A stretch of DNA of 48,103 nt from positions 1 to 48,103 of the forward strand of contig DKUE01000019.1 in the NCBI GenBank assembly GCA_002490525.1, written 5' to 3'. The notes under the pieces were generated by a model, which made no database searches, was not told the origin of the DNA, and saw nothing but the letters and a program-made list of their open reading frames with translations. The translations under genes were made by a program, and so were the position numbers. How positions within the stretch are numbered: position 1 is the stretch's first letter; the number at the start of each line of letters is the position of its first letter. Positions 41,809-48,103 of this stretch are shown here, piece after piece. The stretch comes from Ruminococcaceae bacterium UBA7212 (GTDB lineage Bacteria > Bacillota > Clostridia > Oscillospirales > Acutalibacteraceae).

Positions 41809-42537
41809 TTAATGCCTTTCCTCTTTACAATCGAACGTCTCACAAAACCGTGCGGCAAATGCGGGCGGTTCATTGTGCACATACAAATGTGAAATATCGC
41901 CGAATGATGCACAGCGGAATACGGCAACGCCCTCTTCGCGTTCCTCGGTATAGAGTGTTGTGACAGAGGTCGGTGCGGCGCAAAAGCCCTGCCACAGCGG
42001 TACAGGGGGGATACCCAATAGGTGCGAGAGCATCACACATTCTACGCCGAAATGGCAGAAGAAAACAATGGTGTCGCGGTTTGGGTGTACGGCTTTGTAA
42101 TATTTGCCTTTACGTTCATAGCCGTGGGCTTTCAAAACCTTGTCAAGGCCCTTGCCAACGCGGTTGTATTCTGCCTTCACACGCAGTCCTGAGCGCATAA
42201 AATCGGTATCTGCCCATTTATCTGGATGGTAAAAATCCTCTACCTTTGTGAAAAATGAGGGCATCAAATCCCACGGACCGCAAAGCTTTTTTGTATTTTT
42301 GTCAAAAATCGGTGCCTGAAATTCCCGCAGCCAGCCAAACGTTTTCGCCGTCTTGCCGGTGTGCTTTAAGGTACATCCTGCTGTGTCTCTGGCACGTCCG
42401 AGCGGGGAGCAGTATATTGCGTCTAAGCGCTCTTTTTCAAGCTTTTCGGCAAGATATTCCGCCTCGCGCCAACCTTTTTCGGTTAAAGAGTCAATCGAGT
42501 AATCAGGGTCGCCGTGACGGATAATCAAAATACGCAT
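41809..42537 (-). CDS. histidine phosphatase family protein
   Basis: A phosphoglycerate mutase-like phosphatase of 242 aa. It has the phosphohistidine motif ILIIRHGDPDYS (residues 3-14), the LTEKGWREAEYLAEKL helix, YCSPLGRARDTA, and the second catalytic His in FFCHFGVE. It is longer than the minimal family by an insertion of roughly 60 residues in the cap (FGWLREFQAPIF to RVGKGLDKV). Its ATG shares one base with the symporter stop (TAATG), showing translational coupling; GAGGC lies upstream. Sugar-phosphate hydrolysis after uptake by the coupled symporter is a reasonable inference. Confidence 0.9.
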   Translation of the reverse strand: MRILIIRHGDPDYSIDSLTEKGWREAEYLAEKLEKERLDAIYCSPLGRARDTAGCTLKHTGKTAKTFGWLREFQAPIFDKNTKKLCGPWDLMPSFFTKVEDFYHPDKWADTDFMRSGLRVKAEYNRVGKGLDKVLKAHGYERKGKYYKAVHPNRDTIVFFCHFGVECVMLSHLLGIPPVPLWQGFCAAPTSVTTLYTEEREEGVAVFRCASFGDISHLYVHNEPPAFAARFCETFDCKEERH

Positions 42538-43943
42538 TACGCCTCAGCCTCATCCTTTGCCCGCCGTTCAGCAATAAACACCTGTACTTTTTCGGACAAC
42601 TCGCCGTACAGCTTGTATTTTTTCGAGAAAATCAAGAACGAAACAAAGACCAAAATCGGCGGAATCACAAAAGTCATAATGCTGATGGTCGTTTTCGACA
42701 TTTCGGTTTGCACGGCGGCAGCGCCGTCATAACCCGAAAGTCCAAGCCCGGAAAAGAGGATAATGGTCTGAATGGTGTAAGCCATTTTTTGCAAAAAGCC
42801 TTTCATCGAGAAAGTGGTGCTTTCCTGCCGTTTGCCGGTTTTGTACTCGCCGTAATCCACAATGTCCGCAAGCATAACCGTTTGGTTGACAAACATCGAT
42901 GCAATGCCGACAGACGCGATAATATACGCGATATACAGCAGGAGCATTTGATGCAGAATCGGACCGCAGACAATCATTGCCGCATAGCCGACGATAACCA
43001 TAATCAGGCAGAACTGATAAATCGTGCGGCGCGTGTATTTCTTTTGCATAATCGGAATGACAAACAGACCTAAGAAAGAGCCGACTGCCCCGAAGGTGGC
43101 AAACATACTTTGTTTTGTGACATCGCCCTCTACGTTTTCAAAGTAATAAATGCCCACGCCGCTGGTTAAGTACCAACCCGCGTTAGAAATCATTGCAAAC
43201 AGCATAAATACAATCAGCTGGTCATTGCTTTTTAAAACATTAAACAGCTTTTTAAAGCTGAACTTATCGTTGTTATAAACGACATGGCGCTCTTTGGTGA
43301 CGCTTGCACAAATTACGGCAAAGACAATGAGCAGTACTGCGCAAATGATTGCCCAGCGGCTGAAGCCCTGTGCGCTCAGCTTGCGTTCTTCTTTGGTTAT
43401 GCCTGAACCGAGCAACAGTAAAGCATAAGGGGTGAAAATGGTGATGATGCCTTGCCCGATGCCGCTGAAAGTGCGCGCCACGGTGGAAATGAGGTTGCGC
43501 TCTTTCGGGTCATTGGTGAAGCTCGGCACCATACTCCAATAAGGAATGTCCGCCATCGTATTGGTCATTCCCCAGGCAATGTACATAATTGCTACATACA
43601 CATACAGCCAAACAGAATCGAGCCGGATGCCGGGATTGGTGAACAGAAGCGCCAATACAACGGCATTCGAGACCGCACCAATGATAATCCACGGGCGGTA
43701 TTTGCCCATTTTCATTTTTGTACTGTCTACGATTGTACCCATTATCGGGTCGTTGATGCCGTCCCAAATACGGGCAATCGGCGTCAAAATCAAAAGGAAT
43801 GCCGCGGGCATTAAAAGCACATCTGTCAGGTATTTTGAAAGATACCCGTAAAACAGACCGTAGCTTAAGTCCAAACCGACAGCGCCTATACCGTAGCCGA
43901 TGTAGCGCCCCCATTTTCCGGAATTTGTTTTTATATTGCTCAA
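42537..43943 (-). CDS. GPH-family sugar:cation symporter (MFS)
   Basis: Imports a sugar, glycoside or uronide with Na+ or H+. The 468-aa protein has twelve helices with the GPH motif IWDGINDPIMGTIVDSTK and KMGKYRPWI between helices 2 and 3, and DIVDYGEYKTGKRQES in the second half. The start is taken as TTG 43943 because GGAGGG lies seven bases upstream; that GGAGGG is formed by the in-frame ATG at 43958, which itself has no ribosome site. It has its own promoter. The histidine phosphatase and zinc-ribbon genes are coupled downstream. It is a paralogue of the next symporter. Confidence 0.9.
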   Translation of the reverse strand: MSNIKTNSGKWGRYIGYGIGAVGLDLSYGLFYGYLSKYLTDVLLMPAAFLLILTPIARIWDGINDPIMGTIVDSTKMKMGKYRPWIIIGAVSNAVVLALLFTNPGIRLDSVWLYVYVAIMYIAWGMTNTMADIPYWSMVPSFTNDPKERNLISTVARTFSGIGQGIITIFTPYALLLLGSGITKEERKLSAQGFSRWAIICAVLLIVFAVICASVTKERHVVYNNDKFSFKKLFNVLKSNDQLIVFMLFAMISNAGWYLTSGVGIYYFENVEGDVTKQSMFATFGAVGSFLGLFVIPIMQKKYTRRTIYQFCLIMVIVGYAAMIVCGPILHQMLLLYIAYIIASVGIASMFVNQTVMLADIVDYGEYKTGKRQESTTFSMKGFLQKMAYTIQTIILFSGLGLSGYDGAAAVQTEMSKTTISIMTFVIPPILVFVSFLIFSKKYKLYGELSEKVQVFIAERRAKDEAEA

Positions 43944-43979
43944 AACAAAACCCTCCATATGTTAAATTTGAATATTATA

Positions 43980-44008
43980 ATCATACCTTTTTTTTCCTGT
44001 TTCGTCAA
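43980..44008 (-). promoter_or_regulatory. promoter of the symporter-phosphatase operon
   Basis: Minus strand TTGACG (44008-44003), 17-base spacer, TATGAT (43985-43980); a TATAAT a few bases further is spaced too far. Confidence 0.65.
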
Positions 44009-44045
44009 CAGCGTGTCCCGAAAAAAATGAAAAGACAGCATAAAA

Positions 44046-44076
44046 CGGCGGTGCAGTTTGCCGAACTGCACCGCCG
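44046..44076 (-). terminator. terminator of the upstream GPH symporter
   Basis: A perfect 13-base stem (44046-44058 with 44064-44076), GC-rich, with TTTTATG after it on the minus strand. Confidence 0.85.
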
Positions 44077-44109
44077 CTTGTGTATGCATTTGCAATATTG
44101 CTGTTGCGC

Positions 44110-45702
44110 TTATTTTGAAGCTTTCTCTTTTCTTTCTTCAATTTCAGAAACCATTTCAGCCTGACGTTTTTCTGTAAGCTTATAGAAGAACATGGGAACT
44201 GCGCAGGCAAACATACTGATAACACCCGAAAGAACGAGCATATTCCAAAGTGTGTTTGCACCGGATGCTGAAATATAGCCTGTCTCGGAGTTGATACCGG
44301 CCGCAGAGAAGGAGATAACACCGATAAAAGCGCCTACAGCCATACCTATTTTATTGATAAGCGTCTGCATGGCGAAGCAAATGCCTTCGCCGCGCTCGCC
44401 TGTTTTCCATTCCAGGTAATCCACTGTATCCCCAATCATAGCATAGGTGATAATGTTGTTCACACCCTGCGGAATGCCGAGAAGCACAAGTCCTATAGCT
44501 GCGACAACCAATTTCCATGTTGCATCATAACCTACGAAGTACATAATTGCCATTACAATGCCGCCGAAAAGGTGAACCGCAATATACGCCCATTTTTTTG
44601 TGAATTTCTTTGACATCCACGGAACGAGAAGAGAGGCGACCAAACCGCCCGGAACAACAAGCAGTGTGATGAGGCTGTATACGCCTTCGTTTTGCAGAAC
44701 ATACTTTGCAAAATAAAGCCCGCCTGTATATGTATAAACCATTCTTGCACCGCCGAGAATACCGGAGATAACAATTAAAAGAAGCTCTTTATTCTTAAAG
44801 AGGAGCTTAAGGTTGTGGCCGAGGCTCGGCGGATTGTCCACAGCTGTAAAACGCTCTTTTGTATTTTTAAATCCGTAATAGAACATGGGAACCGCCAAAA
44901 CAACAAGAACCGCCGCGCAAATGAAATATGTCCATTTCAGGGTATCTGCATTTGCCACTTCCTGTCCGCTGATAACAGTACCGACAAAGGTTTTCGCCGC
45001 TTCTTCAACGGAGAGCCCCTGATTTGCAACAAGATTTTCAATTTGAGATGCTTTGTCAGTCATAATCAGGCGGATATCGTTATCAGTATACTTAAACTTG
45101 GATGTAACTGCGCCCGTAATGATAGGAACAAAAACAGTAACGATACCTGCGCCCAATGTGCAAAGCAGACGGGTGACTGTCAGCAGGTTGCCGCGTAAAC
45201 CCGTATTGTTGGTCATACATGTTGAAAGCCCCCAGTACGGAACGTCAGCCACTGTATATACAACCGACCAGATAATGTAAATAATGGCAATGGCTATGAA
45301 CGAGGATGTCGCCTTTGCCTGAAACGCGGGTAAAAAGCAAGCCAGCGTCATAAATGCAATCGGCAGTGCCATCCACTTAAGATAAGGGCGGCATTTACCC
45401 CACTTCGTTCTTGTTCGGTCCACAATACTACCCATAATCGGGTCGTTGAAGGCGTCAAAAATTCGTGTGCCGAGCATAAGATAAGCAACCGCCATGGAAC
45501 CGGTAACCGTACCGATTGTAACGCCGTCAGCACCGAATAGAAGTGCGTCAGTCAAAAAAATCGTCAAATACGAACCGATAATCGTACAGATAAAGTTCTG
45601 ACCGAAGCCTGCAATACCGTAGGCAATTGCTTCTTTAGGCTGAAGATTTCCGTCATTTGGTGTAGTGCCGTAAATCTTATGAAGCAAATCATTGATTTTC
45701 AT
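44110..45702 (-). CDS. GPH-family sugar:cation symporter (MFS), with large central insert
   Basis: A second glycoside/uronide symporter, 530 aa and twelve helices, with RIFDAFNDPIMGSIVDRTR and KWGKCRPYLKW in the GPH motif place, VADVPYWGLSTCMTNN, and DTVDYLEWKTGERGEG in the second half. About 60 residues (KYTDNDIRLIMTDKASQIEN to SGQEVANADT) are inserted between helices 6 and 7, which explains the extra length over its neighbour. AGAGGAA stands before ATG 45702. It is monocistronic between its own promoter and a strong terminator. The two symporters probably take different sugars; neither is adjacent to a glycosidase. Confidence 0.9.
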   Translation of the reverse strand: MKINDLLHKIYGTTPNDGNLQPKEAIAYGIAGFGQNFICTIIGSYLTIFLTDALLFGADGVTIGTVTGSMAVAYLMLGTRIFDAFNDPIMGSIVDRTRTKWGKCRPYLKWMALPIAFMTLACFLPAFQAKATSSFIAIAIIYIIWSVVYTVADVPYWGLSTCMTNNTGLRGNLLTVTRLLCTLGAGIVTVFVPIITGAVTSKFKYTDNDIRLIMTDKASQIENLVANQGLSVEEAAKTFVGTVISGQEVANADTLKWTYFICAAVLVVLAVPMFYYGFKNTKERFTAVDNPPSLGHNLKLLFKNKELLLIVISGILGGARMVYTYTGGLYFAKYVLQNEGVYSLITLLVVPGGLVASLLVPWMSKKFTKKWAYIAVHLFGGIVMAIMYFVGYDATWKLVVAAIGLVLLGIPQGVNNIITYAMIGDTVDYLEWKTGERGEGICFAMQTLINKIGMAVGAFIGVISFSAAGINSETGYISASGANTLWNMLVLSGVISMFACAVPMFFYKLTEKRQAEMVSEIEERKEKASK

Positions 45703-45734
45703 ATCTTTCCTCTTTCCTTATATAGAATATTACT

Positions 45735-45763
45735 ATTATAAGACTTTTATTTATGTTCGTCAA
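45735..45763 (-). promoter_or_regulatory. sigma-A promoter of the GPH symporter
   Basis: Minus strand TTGACG (45763-45758), 17-base spacer, TATAAT (45740-45735). A GCAAATTTGC palindrome (45773-45782) lies just upstream and may be an operator. Confidence 0.85.
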
Positions 45764-45782
45764 TCAAATTTTAGCAAATTTG

Positions 45783-46032
45783 CATACTTTCCCTTTGTCT
45801 TTCTTTTGTCAATTTTATAATTTGAATAAAGAATGATTAGGGTTAACTGACAAATCCGAACCCAATATGCCGAAACCTTATTCTTGCGGCGGCTTTTCAC
45901 TTTTTACCGTTTTCAGGTGTCAGTCAGCAGACAACGATAAACCGAAAAGCGGCAAAAGACCGCCGTTTTAGATGGGTTAAATTTACGCCGTCCGTCTGCC
46001 GTCTCGCGAAGCAGTACACGCTAAAAAAACAG
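45783..46032. other. non-coding divergent intergenic stretch
   Basis: No credible gene. It holds an AT-rich part with a second TTGACA on the minus strand (45834-45829) and a weak GGC/GCC hairpin near 45941-45968. A minus-strand open frame across 45924-46454 is a shadow of metY and its leader. Confidence 0.5.
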
Positions 46033-46061
46033 TTGACATACGCATATGCCTGTGTTATAGT
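46033..46061 (+). promoter_or_regulatory. sigma-A promoter of metY-cysK
   Basis: Consensus TTGACA (46033-46038), 17-base spacer, TATAGT (46056-46061). Transcription should start near 46068, giving a leader of about 143 bases. Confidence 0.85.
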
Positions 46062-46097
46062 ATTCCATACTGATTCAATAGGAAATATGATAAAGGA

Positions 46098-46158
46098 GGC
46101 TGTTTCATGACAAGCAGGGATAGAATTCAAATCCGACAGTGTAACTGGCGAAACAGCC
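46098..46158 (+). promoter_or_regulatory. leader hairpin covering the upstream peptide ribosome site
   Basis: GGCTGTTTC (46098-46106) is perfectly complementary to GAAACAGCC (46150-46158). The 5' arm begins inside the AAAGGAGG site of the leader peptide and runs up to its ATG. The 3' arm lies in codons 15-18 of that peptide. A ribosome on the peptide would open this stem. Confidence 0.65.
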
Positions 46159-46277
46159 GAATGTGTATGCCGCTTTCTGTGTATTTTAAAATAAGAAAGA
46201 GGTATACAAAATGTCAGATTTTTATAAATTTGAAACCCTGCAGCTGCATGCAGGGCAGGAAAATCCCGACCCCGTAA
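46107..46277 (+). CDS. candidate regulatory leader peptide (56 aa) upstream of metY
   Basis: A short frame with a near-perfect ribosome site (AAAGGAGG, seven bases before ATG 46107). It opens MTSRDRIQIRQCNWRNSRMC and continues MPLSVYFKIRKRYTK. It is basic, with Cys at residues 12, 20, 36, 44 and 46. It overlaps the first 67 bases of metY in another frame and stops at 46277, so full translation should disturb metY initiation at 46211. Because metY and cysK make sulfur amino acids, ribosome pausing at Cys codons when Cys is short could free the metY start. The reading frame and ribosome site are seen; the regulatory role is inference. Confidence 0.55.
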   Translation: MTSRDRIQIRQCNWRNSRMCMPLSVYFKIRKRYTKCQIFINLKPCSCMQGRKIPTP

Positions 46278-47500
46278 CAGATGCACGCGCTGTGCCGATT
46301 TATCAAACGACTTCGTATGTGTTCCGTGACAGCGCGCATGCGGCGGCACGGTTCGGTCTTGCAGATGCAGGCAATATTTACGGCAGATTAACGAATCCCA
46401 CACAGGAGATTTTTGAGAAACGCATTGCCGCTTTGGAGGGCGGTTCGGCAGCATTGGCAGTTGCTACGGGTGCGGCGGCAGTCACCTATACAATACAGGC
46501 GCTGGCGCAAAGCGGCGACCATATCGTTGCCCAAAAGACCATCTACGGCGGTACGTACAATCTTTTGGCACGTACGTTGGCACAGTTCGGTGTCGCGACC
46601 ACCTTTACGAATGTGCATGATTTGGCGGCAGTAGAGGCGGCGATTCAGCCGAATACCAAGGCGGTCTATATTGAAACACTCGGCAATCCGAATTCCGATA
46701 TTCCCGATGTAGATGCAGTTGCCGCACTGGCGCACAAATACGGCTTACCGCTGGTGGTTGACAACACTTTTGGTACACCGTATTTGTTCCGGCCGATTGA
46801 ACACGGCGCGGATATTGTGGTGCATTCCGCAACCAAATTTATCGGCGGACACGGTACGACGCTCGGCGGTGTGATTGTGGAGTCGGGAAATTTTGACTGG
46901 AAGGCTTCGGGAAAATATGCACCGATTGCCGAACCGAATCCGAGCTATCACGGTATTTCCTTTGCCGATGCGGCGGGAAAGGCGGCATTTGTCACCTATA
47001 TCCGTGCGATTCTGCTGCGCGATATGGGCGCAACACTTTCACCGTTTGCAGCATTTCTTCTGCTGCAAGGCACGGAAACGCTTTCCCTGCGTTTGGAGCG
47101 CCATGCAGAAAACACCAAAAATGTTGTGAAATATCTCGCAGGGCATCCGCAGGTCGAAAAGGTGAACCACCCGTCTTTGTCCTGTCATCCTGACCATGCG
47201 CTGTACGAGAAATATTTCCCGAACGGCGGGGCATCCGTTTTTACCTTTGAAATCAAAGGCGGACAAAAAGAGGCGCATAAATTCATTGACAGCTTAAAAA
47301 TATTTTCTTTGCTGGCAAATGTGGCGGATGTGAAAAGTCTGGTGATTCACCCGGCGACCACCACACACAGCCAGTTAAATGAAGCGGAGCTTGCTGAGCA
47401 GAGCATCAAACCGAATACGATTCGTTTTTCTGTCGGTACAGAGCATATTGACGATATTCTGGCTGATCTTGAACAGGCGTTCAAAGCTGTGGTAGAATAA
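46211..47500 (+). CDS. metY: O-acetylhomoserine sulfhydrylase (aminocarboxypropyltransferase)
   Basis: PLP enzyme that makes homocysteine from O-acetylhomoserine and sulfide. The 429-aa protein shows FETLQLHAGQENPDPVTDAR (the MetY-type start; residues 7-26), TTSYVFRDSAHAAARFGL, NIYGRLTNPTQ, and the PLP lysine K209 in VHSATKFIGGHG. At about 430 aa it has the longer MetY form, not the ~380-aa MetB/MetC form. AGAGG lies eight bases before ATG 46211. It sits behind the leader peptide described above and 35 bases before cysK, so the pair handles sulfide assimilation to homocysteine and cysteine. Confidence 0.94.
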   Translation: MSDFYKFETLQLHAGQENPDPVTDARAVPIYQTTSYVFRDSAHAAARFGLADAGNIYGRLTNPTQEIFEKRIAALEGGSAALAVATGAAAVTYTIQALAQSGDHIVAQKTIYGGTYNLLARTLAQFGVATTFTNVHDLAAVEAAIQPNTKAVYIETLGNPNSDIPDVDAVAALAHKYGLPLVVDNTFGTPYLFRPIEHGADIVVHSATKFIGGHGTTLGGVIVESGNFDWKASGKYAPIAEPNPSYHGISFADAAGKAAFVTYIRAILLRDMGATLSPFAAFLLLQGTETLSLRLERHAENTKNVVKYLAGHPQVEKVNHPSLSCHPDHALYEKYFPNGGASVFTFEIKGGQKEAHKFIDSLKIFSLLANVADVKSLVIHPATTTHSQLNEAELAEQSIKPNTIRFSVGTEHIDDILADLEQAFKAVVE

Positions 47501-47535
47501 GTGTGCGCAAAGCATTTAATAAGGAGCGGATTTAA

Positions 47536-48103
47536 ATGGCAAATATTTACACATCTCTCACAGACCTGATTGGCGGTACGCCGCTTTTGGAACTGACCAA
47601 TTACGAAAAGGAAAATCAGCTGCAGGCGAAGATTCTCGTGAAGTTAGAATATTTTAATCCCGCAGGCAGCGCGAAGGACCGTGTAGCGAAATCCATTTTA
47701 GACGAAGCGGAGAAAAGCGGCAGGTTAAAGCCGGGCAGCACAATTATTGAGCCGACCTCGGGCAATACGGGTATCGGTCTTTGCGCAGTAGCGGCGATTC
47801 GCGGTTATAAAATCATTATCACCATGCCCGAAACAATGAGCGTGGAACGTCGCAAACTGATGAAAGCCTACGGTGCGGAATTGGTGCTGACCGATGGTGC
47901 CAAGGGGATGGCGGGAGCCATTGAAAAAGCGGACGAACTCGCCGCAGAAATTGAAAACAGTTTTATTGCAGGGCAGTTTGTCAATCCCGCGAACCCAAAG
48001 GCGCATTACGAGACCACGGGACCTGAAATTTATCGTGATACTGACGGTAAAATCGATATTTTTGTGGCGGGGGGGGGGGGGGGGGGGGCGCCCTCCCCCC
48101 GCC
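47536..48103 (+). CDS. cysK: cysteine synthase A (partial, cut by window end)
   Basis: O-acetylserine sulfhydrylase, PLP-dependent, forming Cys from O-acetylserine and sulfide. The visible 177 or so residues show LIGGTPLLEL (about 11-20), the PLP lysine in NPAGSAKDR (K47 region), the substrate loop PTSGNTGIG (about 73-81), and FIAGQFVNPANPKAHYETTG. AAGGAG stands before ATG 47536. The reading is sound to about 48067 (DIFVA); where the family has Gly-Val-Gly-Thr-Gly-Gly, the sequence becomes a run of G and then C, so the end is not real coding sequence. It is second in the metY operon. Confidence 0.93.
   Translation, partial: MANIYTSLTDLIGGTPLLELTNYEKENQLQAKILVKLEYFNPAGSAKDRVAKSILDEAEKSGRLKPGSTIIEPTSGNTGIGLCAVAAIRGYKIIITMPETMSVERRKLMKAYGAELVLTDGAKGMAGAIEKADELAAEIENSFIAGQFVNPANPKAHYETTGPEIYRDTDGKIDIFVAGGGGGGAPSPR
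48069..48103. other. poly-G / poly-C contig-end artefact
   Basis: Twenty consecutive G (48069-48088) are followed by CGCCCTCCCCCCGCC. This interrupts the conserved cysK frame and is unlike anything else in the window. It fits no-signal G calls or a mis-assembled contig tip. Confidence 0.8.

Noticed and set aside
46062..46210. SAM (S-box) or T-box riboswitch before metY
   Set aside because: The leader is only about 143 bases, has none of the conserved S-box core bases I would expect, and is mostly occupied by the short peptide frame.
45924..46454. 176-codon minus-strand open frame
   Set aside because: It crosses the metY promoter, leader and start on the other strand, has no ribosome site, and reads as shadow sequence.

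Overview
The window looks like chromosomal DNA of a spore-forming, anaerobic Bacillota, class Clostridia, most likely near the Oscillospiraceae/Ruminococcaceae. The evidence is strong AGGAGG-type ribosome sites, textbook TTGACA/TATAAT promoters, frequent TTG and GTG starts, a yunB sporulation gene, a tandem ThyX, a mid-range GC content (judged by eye) and protein families common in gut Clostridia. I see no phage, insertion sequence, plasmid or CRISPR array. The last ~35 bases are a poly-G/poly-C run that looks like a sequencing or contig-end artefact.

Layout. 1-5.5 kb: the 3' end of a class II tRNA (probably Leu), a GH25 lysozyme, an atypical SDR/epimerase, queH, two small or membrane proteins (one behind a highly structured leader RNA), tRNA-Val(GAC) and a polysaccharide deacetylase. 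5.5-9.5 kb: a Cys-rich small protein, an alanine/glycine:Na+ symporter and a membrane-anchored GH51 arabinofuranosidase. 9.6-13.1 kb: an orphan FRG-domain protein and an amino-acid ABC transporter whose binding protein appears circularly permuted. 13.1-15.8 kb: a decayed stretch with a frameshifted fragment, a 5'-truncated Pr6Pr-type membrane gene and a DUF4874/DUF4832 lipoprotein pseudogene.

15.8-24.7 kb is a housekeeping block. A two-domain ThyX is divergent from tmk, which is followed by a DUF2156 protein, a GNAT, a DJ-1 protein, 5-formyl-THF cyclo-ligase, mltG, a U32 tRNA hydroxylase (TrhP-like) and an acyltransferase. ThyX makes dTMP, Tmk phosphorylates it, and the cyclo-ligase returns 5-formyl-THF to the folate pool. 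24.8-30.3 kb: a class B PBP, ilvB, and (opposite strand) a FadR/GntR regulator followed by ilvC. ilvB and ilvC supply the first two steps of branched-chain amino acid synthesis, and the regulator probably binds a palindrome over the ilvC start site.

30.3-41.4 kb: yunB, a GT-C glycosyltransferase, an oxidative-stress pair (Cu/Zn SOD and a small ferritin-like protein), a tightly overlapped surface-glycan operon (Wzx flippase, GT4, GT2, DUF2304, DUF2142), a PAP2 phosphatase and a metallophosphoesterase. 41.5-45.7 kb: two GPH-family sugar:cation symporters, one in an operon with a histidine phosphatase and a small zinc-ribbon protein. 46-48.1 kb: a sulfur assimilation operon of metY and cysK (cut by the window end), preceded by a long leader that encodes a Cys-containing upstream peptide and can fold over its ribosome site.

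The most promising undescribed features are the metY leader peptide system, the nested-hairpin leader RNA before the DUF2798 gene, the permuted binding protein, and the SOD ribosome site buried inside a terminator hairpin.
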